From: Cellulomonas sp. Y8
GTDB taxonomy: Bacteria; Actinomycetota; Actinomycetes; Actinomycetales; Cellulomonadaceae
Direction: 5' to 3'
Assembly (NCBI RefSeq): GCF_008033115.1
Contig: NZ_CP041203.1
Span: 3,162,001 to 3,226,000 of the forward strand
Length of the DNA: 64,000 nucleotides
A program made the position numbers and the translations under genes. Position 1 is the first letter of the stretch, and each line of letters opens with the position of its first letter. The notes under the pieces were generated by a model. The model was not told the origin of the DNA. It saw nothing but the letters and a program-made list of their open reading frames with translations, and searched no databases. Positions 53,895 to 63,370 of the stretch are shown in pieces.

Positions 53895-54509
53895 TCAGAG
53901 CGCCACGGTCAGCACGCTGGCCGCGATCAGCACGGCGATCGCGGCCAGCGTGCCGGCGTGCCAGCGGACCCGCGGGGTCGCGCGCTCGAGGCGGGGGTCG
54001 TCCAGGACGCCCGCGTCGCGCAGCTCCTCCCAGCGGGCCCGCACGATGAGGGCCGCCTGGCCGGAGGCGCTCGACGCGAGGTCGCCGGGGCGCACGGTGC
54101 CGCCGGGGCCGTAGGTCGAGCCGGGGAGGTTCGCCACGTCGTCCTTGCCGGCGGTGGCCACCCGGGCCCGGCTCGGCGCCGGCGCCGCCCACGCGGCGTA
54201 GTCGCCGTAGGCGGTGTGCAGCGTGAGCGCGTAGCGGGTGTCGACCCGCTGGATCGTCGGCCAGGGCAGCTCGATCGTCCGGGTGACGTTCCGGAGCTCG
54301 ACGCCCGCGGGGCTGACCAGCACGGCCGGGCGCCAGTAGGCCGCCCAGACCCAGAGCACCACCAGCACCACCGGTGCCACGTAGGGCCACGTGGCCCCCG
54401 CGTCGGCCACCAGCCCGGTCACGAGGCCACCGAGGCCCAGGACCGCCACGACCACCGCCAGAACCCGGCCGAAGGCCGGCCTGTACTCCACCACGTCCGC
54501 CGAGACCAT
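53895..54509 (-). CDS. Bacterial PH-domain membrane protein
   Basis: A 204-aa protein with two N-terminal membrane segments (VLAVVVAVLGLGGLVTGLV, APVVLVVLWVWAAYW), a bacterial PH-like beta domain (VLVSPAGVELRNVTRTIELPWPTIQRVDTRYAL) and a C-terminal membrane segment. Such proteins are common actinobacterial membrane proteins of unknown role. It lies on the opposite strand between the DppC-like and ATPase genes of the importer, splitting that operon; GACGAT on the minus strand 6 bases before the ATG suggests its own leaderless promoter. Confidence 0.78.
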   Translation of the reverse strand: MVSADVVEYRPAFGRVLAVVVAVLGLGGLVTGLVADAGATWPYVAPVVLVVLWVWAAYWRPAVLVSPAGVELRNVTRTIELPWPTIQRVDTRYALTLHTAYGDYAAWAAPAPSRARVATAGKDDVANLPGSTYGPGGTVRPGDLASSASGQAALIVRARWEELRDAGVLDDPRLERATPRVRWHAGTLAAIAVLIAASVLTVAL

Positions 54510-54602
54510 GCGGCCATCGTCCCAGACCAGCGGACGACCGCCCCTCTCGACGTCGCGCGGCCCGCCCACATCGGGTCGTCCCACGGAAGGATCTCGTGAA
54601 CC

Positions 54603-56525
54603 GTGTCCACTGACTTCGCCACCGCCCCCGGCGGCCCGGGCACCCCGGCCCCCGGCGCCAAGGCGCCGATCCTCGAGGTCCGCGACCTCACGGTCGAGTT
54701 CTTCGTCGACGGCGAGTGGTTCCCGGCCGCCCAGGACGTCAGCTACGACGTCCGCCCGGGCGAGGTCCTCGCGATCGTCGGCAAGTCCGGCTCCGGCAAG
54801 ACCCAGTCGTCGATGTCGCTGATCGGCCTGCTGCCCCCGAACGGCCGCTCGTCCGGCTCGGCGAAGCTGGCGGGCCGGGAGCTGCTCGGGCTGAACCACA
54901 AGCAGCTCAGCCGGGTGCGCGGCAACGAGGTCGCCGTCATCTTCCAGGAGCCGATGACGGCGCTGAACCCGGTGTACACCGTCGGGTTCCAGATCATCGA
55001 GACCCTGCGCGTGCACTTCGACATGACGCCGAAGCAGGCGCGCGAGCGCGCGATCGAGCTGCTGCGCCTCGTCGATCTGCCGAACCCGGAGGAGTCGGTC
55101 GACAAGTACCCGCACCAGCTCTCCGGCGGCCAGCGGCAGCGCGCGATGATCGCCCAGGCGCTCGCCTGCGAGCCCAAGCTGCTCATCGCGGACGAGCCGA
55201 CCACGGCCCTCGACGTCACCGTCCAGGCCGAGATCCTCAAGCTCATGCGCGACCTGCGGCACCGCGTCGACGCCGGCATCATCCTCATCACCCACGACAT
55301 GGGCGTGGTCGCGGACCTGTCCGACCGCGTCATGGTGATGAAGAACGGCCGCGTCGTGGAGTCGGGCTCGGCGGACGAGGTGTTCAACCGCCCGCAGCAC
55401 GAGTACACCCGCCAGCTGCTCGACGCGGTCCCGCACCTCGGCTCCGAGACGTACGCCGCCCAGGGCCTGCACGGCGAGCACCCGGTGGCCGAGGCCGAGG
55501 GCACCGTGCAGGTCACCGAGCGCGCGGGCGTCGACCCGTTCGGCACCGCCGCGCCGGCCGCCGCCCCGGGCTTCGCGCTCGAGGCCAAGGGTCTGGTCAT
55601 CGAGTACCCGGGCCGCGGTCGCGTCCCCGCGTTCCGCGCCATCAACGGCATCGACCTGACCATCGGCAAGGGCGAGGTCGTCGGCCTGGTCGGCGAGTCC
55701 GGCTCCGGCAAGACCACCGTCGGCCGCGCCGCGGTCGGCCTGCTCCCGGTGGCCGGCGGCTCGCTCTCGGTCAACGGCGTCGAGCTGGCCGGCATCAAGC
55801 CGAAGGACCTGCGCGCCGTCCGCCAGGACGTCTCGATCGTGTTCCAGGACCCGGGCTCCTCGCTGAACCCGCGCCTGCCGATCGGCGAGTCCATCGGCGA
55901 GCCGCTCAAGCTGCACAAGATCGCCTCGGGCGCCGACCTGGACCGCCGGGTCGAGTCGCTGCTGGACCGGGTGCACCTGCCCCGCGCCATGCGGAACCGC
56001 TACCCGCACGAGCTGTCCGGCGGCCAGCGCCAGCGCGTCGGCATCGCCCGCGCCCTGGCCCTGTCGCCCAAGCTGCTCATCGCCGACGAGCCGACCTCCG
56101 CGCTCGACGTGTCGGTGCAGGCGCGCGTGCTGGAGCTGTTCCAGGAGCTGCAGCGCGAGTACGGGTTCGCCTGCCTGTTCATCAGCCACGACCTCGCGGT
56201 CGTCGAGATCCTGTCCAACCGGATCGCCGTGATGAGCAAGGGCGACCTGGTCGAGGTCGGCCCGCGCGAGCAGATCCTCCGCTCGCCGCAGCAGGACTAC
56301 ACCCGGCGCCTGCTCGCCGCCGTCCCCGTGCCGAACCCGGCGGAGCAGAAGCTCCGCCGCGAGGAGCGGGACCGGCTGCTGGCCGCGGCCGCCCCGGCCG
56401 GCACCTCGGCCGCGCAGGCCGCGGTGGCCGACGGGGAGCGCGTGCAGGCGTTCGAGGACGAGCAGATCACCAACGCGGGCCGCTACGACGGCAACATCCG
56501 CCCCCGCGGCGGCTCGGGCGTCTGA
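54603..56525 (+). CDS. Fused dual peptide ABC ATPase (DppD-DppF type)
   Basis: A 640-aa protein with two complete nucleotide-binding domains. First: Walker A GKSGSGKTQ, LSGGQRQRAMIAQAL, LLIADEPTTALDVTVQ, ITHDMGVVADL. Second, from about residue 320: GESGSGKTT, VFQDPGSSLNPR, LSGGQRQRVGIARAL, LIADEPTSALDVSVQ, ISHDLAVVEI. Both carry the oligopeptide-type C-terminal zinc/peptide motif region (EYTRQLLDAVPH, DYTRRLLAAVPVPNP). It completes the importer begun at 49150. GGAAGGA precedes the GTG. Confidence 0.93.
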   Translation: MSTDFATAPGGPGTPAPGAKAPILEVRDLTVEFFVDGEWFPAAQDVSYDVRPGEVLAIVGKSGSGKTQSSMSLIGLLPPNGRSSGSAKLAGRELLGLNHKQLSRVRGNEVAVIFQEPMTALNPVYTVGFQIIETLRVHFDMTPKQARERAIELLRLVDLPNPEESVDKYPHQLSGGQRQRAMIAQALACEPKLLIADEPTTALDVTVQAEILKLMRDLRHRVDAGIILITHDMGVVADLSDRVMVMKNGRVVESGSADEVFNRPQHEYTRQLLDAVPHLGSETYAAQGLHGEHPVAEAEGTVQVTERAGVDPFGTAAPAAAPGFALEAKGLVIEYPGRGRVPAFRAINGIDLTIGKGEVVGLVGESGSGKTTVGRAAVGLLPVAGGSLSVNGVELAGIKPKDLRAVRQDVSIVFQDPGSSLNPRLPIGESIGEPLKLHKIASGADLDRRVESLLDRVHLPRAMRNRYPHELSGGQRQRVGIARALALSPKLLIADEPTSALDVSVQARVLELFQELQREYGFACLFISHDLAVVEILSNRIAVMSKGDLVEVGPREQILRSPQQDYTRRLLAAVPVPNPAEQKLRREERDRLLAAAAPAGTSAAQAAVADGERVQAFEDEQITNAGRYDGNIRPRGGSGV

Positions 56526-56542
56526 GCCCTCGCAGCAGCACC

Positions 56543-56585
56543 ACGCGCGCCCCGGCACGACCCCTCCTCGTGCCGGGGCGCGCGT
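56543..56585 (+). terminator. Terminator of peptide ABC operon
   Basis: A perfect 18-bp stem, ACGCGCGCCCCGGCACGA (56543-56560) with its complement (56568-56585), around a 7-base loop, 17 bases past the ATPase stop. Confidence 0.7.
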
Positions 56586-56590
56586 GCGCG

Positions 56591-56596
56591 TACAAT
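56591..56596 (+). promoter_or_regulatory. Probable -10 of typA
   Basis: TACAAT directly after the terminator hairpin, about 65 bases before the typA ATG, so this transcript probably has a short leader. CGGAAACGAG just before the ATG contains only a weak Shine-Dalgarno sequence. Confidence 0.4.
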
Positions 56597-56660
56597 CGAT
56601 CGGCGCTCGACGTCGTCGCGCCCCTCATCTCCCCACTTCCTCGCGGAAACGAGTCCTGAC

Positions 56661-58598
<1,938 letters not shown>

Positions 58599-58609
58599 CG
58601 CCTGCGCGC

Positions 58610-59686
58610 ATGACCGACGCCGCGAGCACGCCGACCCGCACGGGTGGCGTGCTCGCGGTGCACGCGCACCCGGACGACGAGACGCTGTCGACCGGGGCGC
58701 TGCTCGCGACCTGGGCCGCGGCCGGGCTCTCCGCGACCGTGGTGACCTGCACCCGAGGCGAGCGCGGCGAGGTGATCGGCGCGCGGTCGGCGGCCCTGGA
58801 GGGCGACGGCGAGGCGCTGGCACGGCACCGCGAGCGCGAGCTGGCCGCGGCGGTCGCGTCCCTGGGCGCGACCCAGCACTTCCTCGACGCCCTCCCGCTC
58901 CCGGCGGAGCCCGCCCACCCCGCGGACCCCGCCCACCCCGCCGACCTCGCCGAGCGGGCAGACGATGTCCCCTCCGCGCCCGTCGAGGGGACATCGTCTG
59001 CCCGCTCGGCGCAGGGGGTGCCGGGAGCGCGGTACGAGGACTCGGGGATGAGCTGGGTCGGGACCGGGCGTGCCGGGGCCGCGGGGGAGGTGCCCGCCCG
59101 CGCGCTCGTGGGCGTGCCGCTCGACGTCGCCGCGGGGCGGCTGGCCGGGCTGCTGCGCGAGCGGCGGCCGGACCTGGTCGTGACCTACGAGCCGGGCGGC
59201 GGGTACGGGCACCCGGACCACGTGCGGGCGCACGCGCTCACGATGCGGGCGGTGGAGCTGGCCGCCGGCGCGGGCGGCTGGGCGCCCGCCGTCGCGTGGG
59301 CCGTGGCCCCCGCCGACGCCCTGCGCGCGGGGTACGCCGCCCTCGCCGCCGACCCGACCGCCCGGGCCGTGCTGGCCGCCGCCGCGGACGACCGCCGGGC
59401 GACCCGCGAGGGCCCGCTCGAGCTGCCCGACCCGGCGGGCCCGCTGCCGTCGGTCGCGACCGACGCGCCCGCGGACCTGGTCGTGGAGGTGCTGCCTGTC
59501 CGGGACCGCCTGCTCGCGGCGCTGCGCGCGCACGCCACCCAGGTCCAGGCGGTCACGCCGCTCGACCACCCGGACGCCGTGGCCTGCTACGCCCTGTCGA
59601 ACCTCGTGCTCGCCCCGGTCCTGCCGCGGGAGTCGTACGCCTGGGCCCCGGGCCGCGCCCCCGCCGGCCCGCTCCCGCTGCCCTGA
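58610..59686 (+). CDS. mshB: MshB: GlcNAc-Ins deacetylase of mycothiol synthesis
   Basis: Zinc deacetylase that makes GlcN-Ins for mycothiol. The 358-aa PIG-L-fold protein has VHAHPDDETLSTGALL (zinc ligands His20, Asp23), VTCTRGERGEVIG, RYEDSGMSW and VTYEPGGGYGHPDHV (third ligand), then LRAHATQVQAVTP near the end. It is some 50 residues longer than usual because of a low-complexity PAHPADPAHPAD repeat and the product of an in-frame palindrome (residues 113-134) between two conserved blocks. Neighbours match the Rv1165-Rv1178 order. Confidence 0.88.
   Translation: MTDAASTPTRTGGVLAVHAHPDDETLSTGALLATWAAAGLSATVVTCTRGERGEVIGARSAALEGDGEALARHRERELAAAVASLGATQHFLDALPLPAEPAHPADPAHPADLAERADDVPSAPVEGTSSARSAQGVPGARYEDSGMSWVGTGRAGAAGEVPARALVGVPLDVAAGRLAGLLRERRPDLVVTYEPGGGYGHPDHVRAHALTMRAVELAAGAGGWAPAVAWAVAPADALRAGYAALAADPTARAVLAAAADDRRATREGPLELPDPAGPLPSVATDAPADLVVEVLPVRDRLLAALRAHATQVQAVTPLDHPDAVACYALSNLVLAPVLPRESYAWAPGRAPAGPLPLP
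58948..59011. repeat. CGCCGAG palindrome, copy 9 (64 bp), inside mshB
   Basis: Perfect 27-base arms (58948-58974 and 58985-59011) around a 10-base loop. The arm starts CGCCGAGCGGGCAG and continues ACGATGTCCCC, the same core as copy 4 at 18895. It is translated as part of MshB without a stop codon. Just upstream, GCCCACCCCGC-type tandem repeats may mark the insertion point. Confidence 0.85.
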
Positions 59687-59697
59687 GCCGCGCGGGG

Positions 59698-59703
59698 TAG
59701 CCT
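59698..59703 (+). promoter_or_regulatory. Leaderless -10 for small membrane protein gene
   Basis: TAGCCT followed by seven bases and GTG at 59711. Confidence 0.45.
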
Positions 59704-59710
59704 GGCGCGC

Positions 59711-60097
59711 GTGCAGCCCCTGACGACCCGGATGGTCCTCCGCGCCCTCGGCGCCCTGCTGCTCGGCGTCCTCGTGGGCGCCGTCGGCACCGTCATGCAC
59801 CGCTCGGTGCGGCCCTGGGGCGTCGTCGTCTGCCTGCTGCTCGTGCTCGCCGCGTCGGTGACGGTGCGGGCCTGGGGCGGCTGGGTGGCGTCGGTCGGGC
59901 TGCTGGTCGGGCTGTTCGGCAGCGTGCAGGTGCTGTCCGGGTTCGGGCCGGGCGGGGACGTGCTGGTGCCGGGAGGGGACGCCGTGCTCGGCTGGACGTG
60001 GGCGCTCGGGGCGCTCGTGGTCGCGCTGGCGGTGGCCCTGGCGCCGCGCCGCTGGTTCGCGGACGTGCCGCTGCGCCGCGGGCCGAGCACCCCGTGA
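59711..60097 (+). CDS. Four-helix small membrane protein, function unknown
   Basis: A 128-aa protein of four hydrophobic segments (MVLRALGALLLGVLVGAVGTV, WGVVVCLLLVLAASVTV, GGWVASVGLLVGLFGSVQVL, WTWALGALVVALAVALA) and a basic C-terminal tail. It resembles the small actinobacterial membrane proteins encoded between mshB and fdxA (DUF6113-like is a guess). Its stop overlaps the GTG of the flavin reductase gene. Confidence 0.7.
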   Translation: MQPLTTRMVLRALGALLLGVLVGAVGTVMHRSVRPWGVVVCLLLVLAASVTVRAWGGWVASVGLLVGLFGSVQVLSGFGPGGDVLVPGGDAVLGWTWALGALVVALAVALAPRRWFADVPLRRGPSTP

Positions 60098-60636
60098 CCG
60101 AGGTCGACCCGCTCTACGGCGACGGGTCCGGCGGGGCCACGGCCGCCGACGCCGCGGCCACGGACGCCTTCCGCGCCGCGATGGGTCGGCTGCCCGCGGG
60201 CGTGGTGGTGGTGTCCGTGCGCTGGAAGGGCACCGACCACGCGATGACGGCCTCGGCGCTGACGTCGGTCTCGCTCGAGCCGCCGATGCTGCTGCTCTGC
60301 GTGCACCAGGACGCGCGGCTGCGCGACGCGCTCGACGAGGTCGACACGTGGGCGGTCAGCGTGCTGGCGGACGACCAGGGGCCGGTCGCCGACTGGCTCG
60401 CCTCGCCCGGCCGCCCCGCCGTCGGACAGCTGGCGCGGGTGCCGCACGTCGCGGCGCCGCGGTCGGGCGCCGCCTGGGTGCAGGGCGCGGCCGCGTGGTT
60501 CGAGTGCCGGACCGCGCAGATCGTGCCGGCGGGGGACCACGACGTGGTGCTGGCGGACGTGCTCGAGTCGCGCGAGGGCGACCCCTCGGCGGGCTCGCTG
60601 GTGCACCTGCGCCGCCGGGTGCGCGGGCTGCGCTGA
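60094..60636 (+). CDS. Flavin reductase-like FMN-binding protein
   Basis: A 180-aa split-barrel flavoprotein: FRAAMGRLPAGVVVVSVRW, HAMTASALTSVSLEPPMLLLCV (FMN loop), DTWAVSVLADDQ, AAWFECRTAQIVPAGDHDVVLADVLES. This is the family of flavin reductases that feed reduced flavin to two-component monooxygenases, but no partner is present. Starts in the stop of the preceding gene (GTGA). Confidence 0.86.
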   Translation: MTEVDPLYGDGSGGATAADAAATDAFRAAMGRLPAGVVVVSVRWKGTDHAMTASALTSVSLEPPMLLLCVHQDARLRDALDEVDTWAVSVLADDQGPVADWLASPGRPAVGQLARVPHVAAPRSGAAWVQGAAAWFECRTAQIVPAGDHDVVLADVLESREGDPSAGSLVHLRRRVRGLR

Positions 60637-60672
60637 CCGGCGCCCCCGCCCGGCGCGCCACCGCTGGCGGTC

Positions 60673-60695
60673 CGGCGCCCGCCGGTCGGGCGCCG
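60673..60695 (+). terminator. Hairpin after flavin reductase gene
   Basis: CGGCGCCCG (60673-60681) and CGGGCGCCG (60687-60695) form a perfect 9-bp stem with a 5-base loop; TTGCG follows. Located 37 bases past the stop codon. Confidence 0.6.
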
Positions 60696-60765
60696 TTGCG
60701 AAGTCGTGACCTGGGAATGCGCCCAAACCGGGACGGTGGCACGGGTCGGGGACAGCCGGCGGCCG

Positions 60766-60771
60766 TAGAAT
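60766..60771 (+). promoter_or_regulatory. Probable -10 for vanW-like gene
   Basis: TAGAAT lies 53 bases before the ATG at 60825; a strong GAGGGGGAG precedes that ATG, so this transcript is leadered. Confidence 0.35.
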
Positions 60772-60824
60772 CGGCGGTCGCGGTGCCCTGATCCCGGCGC
60801 CGCGCACTCGCGAGGGGGAGCTGG

Positions 60825-62612
60825 ATGGCGAAGGGCAGCGCGGAGGGCACCGAGCCCGTCGTGGACGGCGAGGGTCCCGCCGAGTCGTGGTCCCCGCTCG
60901 ACGAGTTCGAGCCCGAGCGTCCGCGGCGCTGGCTGCGCCCGACGCTGGTCGTCGGCGGGATCGTCGTGGTGCTCGCGGGCGCCTACGTCGGCGCGTCCTT
61001 CGCCCTGGCCGACCGCGTCCCGCGGGGCACCACCGTCGCGGGCGTCGAGATCGGCGGCATGACCGCGGCGCGGGCCGAGCGGGCCCTGACCGACGAGCTC
61101 GGCGACCTCGCGACCCAGCCGGTGCCGGTGAGCGCGCAGGACATGTCCGGCACGGTCGACCCGGCCACCGCGGGCCTGACGTTCGACGCCGCGGCGACCG
61201 TGGACCGGCTCACCGGCGCGGACCTGCGACCCCAGCGGCTGTGGCGGCACGTCGTGGGCGGCGGCGCCGAGGCGCCGGTGACGGTCGTCGACGAGGGGGC
61301 GCTGGACGCCGCGGTCGAGCAGCTGTCCGGCTCGCTCACCCTCGCGCCCGTCGACGGCTCGATCGCGTTCGCGGACGGCGAGGCGCACGCGGTCGCCGCC
61401 GAGGACGGCTGGGCCCTGGACGACGACGCCGTGCGCAGCACGCTGGTCGACACCTGGCTGACCGCGGCCCGCCCGCTCGAGCTCGCCACCGAGGTGGTCG
61501 GCCCCACGATCACCCAGGAGGCGACCGACGCGGCCCTGCAGGAGGTGGCGTCGCGGGTCGTGGCGGCCCCCGTCGCCGTCCAGGTCGCGGGCCAGACCGT
61601 CGAGCTGCCGGTCGACGTGCTCGCGGCGACGGCGTCGATGGTGCCCCAGGGCGACGAGCTGGTGCTCCAGATGGACGGCGCCGCCCTGTCCGCTGCCGTG
61701 CTCGCCCGCTCGACGGACCTGCTCACCACCGCCTCCGACGCGCGGTTCGAGTTCCAGGACGGCGCCCCGGTGATCGTGCCGGGCACCCCCGGCACCACGC
61801 TGGACCCGGCGGCGCTCGCGACGGCCGTGGCGGCGGCGACCCAGGCCGACCAGCGGAACGCGCCGGTCGAGCTCGTCGAGTCCGACCCGGCGCAGACCAC
61901 CGAGGCGCTGCAGGCCCTCGGCGTGACCACGGTCGTCTCGGAGTTCTCCACCCCGCTGACCTCCGAGCCCCGGCGCACCCAGAACATCGCCGCCGGCGCG
62001 GCCGCGATCTCCGGCACGCTGGTCCGGCCGGGGGAGACGTTCAGCCTCACCGACGCGCTCGGCCCGATCGACGCCGCCCACGGGTTCACCACCGCCGGCG
62101 CGATCGTCAGCGGCGAGCACACCGACGCGTGGGGCGGCGGGCTCTCCCAGCTGTCCACGACCACGTACAACGCGGCGTACTTCGCCGGCATGGAGGACGT
62201 GGAGCACAAGCCGCACTCCGAGTGGTTCACCCGGTACCCCGCCGGCCGCGAGGCGACGCTGTTCACCGGCACGCTCGACATGCGGTGGAAGAACACGACG
62301 CCCTACGGCGCGCTCGTCCAGGCGTACGTCGCGGACGGCAAGACGTGGGTGAAGATCTGGAGCACCCCGTACTTCGAGGTGACCACCGAGGCCGGGCCCA
62401 AGACGAACGTCGTGCAGCCGACCACGGTGTACTCGCAGTCGGCGACGTGCTCGCCGCAGTCCGCGGGCAACCCGGGCTTCCGGATCACGAACACCCGGAC
62501 GATCAAGCTCAACGGCGAGGTCGTGGCGGTCGAGCCGTCGACGTGGACGTACAAGGCGCAGAACAAGGTGGTGTGCGGGGCGGACCCGGCCACGGCGGCA
62601 CCGGCGGGCTGA
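60825..62612 (+). CDS. VanW-family protein with peptidoglycan-binding-4 domains
   Basis: A 595-aa membrane-anchored protein: a 35-residue acidic cytoplasmic part, one membrane segment (TLVVGGIVVVLAGAYVGASFAL), two PG_binding_4-like repeats (VPRGTTVAGVEIGGMTAARAE, later VELPVDVLAATASMVPQGDE) and the C-terminal VanW domain (AAISGTLVRPGETFSLTDALGP, GGGLSQLSTTTYNAAYFAG, ERTRYPAGREAT-like WFTRYPAGREATL). VanW was named from vancomycin gene clusters, but most members are general cell-envelope proteins. No van genes are nearby, so a resistance role is not implied. Confidence 0.9.
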   Translation: MAKGSAEGTEPVVDGEGPAESWSPLDEFEPERPRRWLRPTLVVGGIVVVLAGAYVGASFALADRVPRGTTVAGVEIGGMTAARAERALTDELGDLATQPVPVSAQDMSGTVDPATAGLTFDAAATVDRLTGADLRPQRLWRHVVGGGAEAPVTVVDEGALDAAVEQLSGSLTLAPVDGSIAFADGEAHAVAAEDGWALDDDAVRSTLVDTWLTAARPLELATEVVGPTITQEATDAALQEVASRVVAAPVAVQVAGQTVELPVDVLAATASMVPQGDELVLQMDGAALSAAVLARSTDLLTTASDARFEFQDGAPVIVPGTPGTTLDPAALATAVAAATQADQRNAPVELVESDPAQTTEALQALGVTTVVSEFSTPLTSEPRRTQNIAAGAAAISGTLVRPGETFSLTDALGPIDAAHGFTTAGAIVSGEHTDAWGGGLSQLSTTTYNAAYFAGMEDVEHKPHSEWFTRYPAGREATLFTGTLDMRWKNTTPYGALVQAYVADGKTWVKIWSTPYFEVTTEAGPKTNVVQPTTVYSQSATCSPQSAGNPGFRITNTRTIKLNGEVVAVEPSTWTYKAQNKVVCGADPATAAPAG

Positions 62613-62644
62613 GCCGCGCCGCCCGCGGGGGCGGGTCGCGCCGG

Positions 62645-62914
62645 TCAGCGCCGCGGGCGCCGCTCCGGGGCGGGCGGCACGACCTTGCCCAGCGCGATCT
62701 CGGCGCCCGGCACCCGGACGTCCCCCGCGCGACGCGTCCGGACGGTGACGCCGTCGTCGTCCACCGCCAGCAGGTCGCCGAGCACGTCGGTGTAGGGCTG
62801 CGGCTCCCCGGCGGGCAGCCGGCGCCGGACGACCACCCGCTGGCCGGTCCGCCAGGCGCGCCAAAGGGCGTCGGCCGGGGTGCCCCCCGGGCGGTTCGCG
62901 TCGTCGCCGCTCAC
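62645..62914 (-). CDS. Small SH3-like-domain protein, function unknown
   Basis: An 89-aa basic protein: GQRVVVRRRLPAGEPQPYTDVLGDLLAVDDDGVTVRT and IALGKVVPPAPERRP. The strand pattern resembles the small SH3-like domain found alone or before an acetyltransferase domain in actinobacteria (as in the Rv0428c type). No acetyltransferase is fused here. GTG start; GGGA upstream. Divergent from fdxA. Confidence 0.7.
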   Translation of the reverse strand: MSGDDANRPGGTPADALWRAWRTGQRVVVRRRLPAGEPQPYTDVLGDLLAVDDDGVTVRTRRAGDVRVPGAEIALGKVVPPAPERRPRR

Positions 62915-63039
62915 GTGTGGTCCCGTCTCCTCGTGCCCTGCTGCGCCGGTCGTGCGCAGGTGAGCGATACTAGGAGCAGCCAGCCCGAGCCGACCCGGAC
63001 CGCGCCCGACCGCCGAGGCCGGGGCGTGTGGAGGACACC

Positions 63040-63366
63040 GTGACGTATGTGATCGCCCAGCCCTGCGTGGACGTCAAGGACAAGGCGTGCATCGAGGAGT
63101 GCCCGGTCGACTGCATCTACGAGGGCAAGCGCTCGCTGTACATCCACCCCGACGAGTGCGTGGACTGCGGCGCCTGCGAGCCGGTCTGCCCCGTCGAGGC
63201 CATCTACTACGAGGACGACGTCCCCGAGCAGTGGAGCGAGTACTACAAGGCGAACGTCGAGTTCTTCGACGACCTCGGCTCGCCCGGCGGCGCGGCCAAG
63301 ATGGGCGTGATCGAGAAGGACCACCCCGTCATCGCGACGCTGCCGCTCCAGGTGCACGGCGAGTAG
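63040..63366 (+). CDS. fdxA: Seven-iron ferredoxin
   Basis: A 108-aa electron carrier with one 3Fe-4S and one 4Fe-4S cluster. The Cys pattern is Cys9, Cys17, Cys21, Cys25 in QPCVDVKDKACIEECPVDC and Cys40, Cys43, Cys46, Cys50 in CVDCGACEPVCPVEAI, followed by the ~55-residue tail with VPEQWSEYYKANVEFFDDLG. GAGGA lies 5 bases before GTG 63040, which decides it over GTG 63028. dapC follows after four bases, the same pair as Rv1177-Rv1178. Confidence 0.95.
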   Translation: MTYVIAQPCVDVKDKACIEECPVDCIYEGKRSLYIHPDECVDCGACEPVCPVEAIYYEDDVPEQWSEYYKANVEFFDDLGSPGGAAKMGVIEKDHPVIATLPLQVHGE

Positions 63367-63370
63367 GCGC

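Noticed and set aside
60825..62612. Vancomycin resistance from the VanW-family gene
   Set aside because: No vanHAX genes are present and VanW-domain proteins are widespread envelope proteins.
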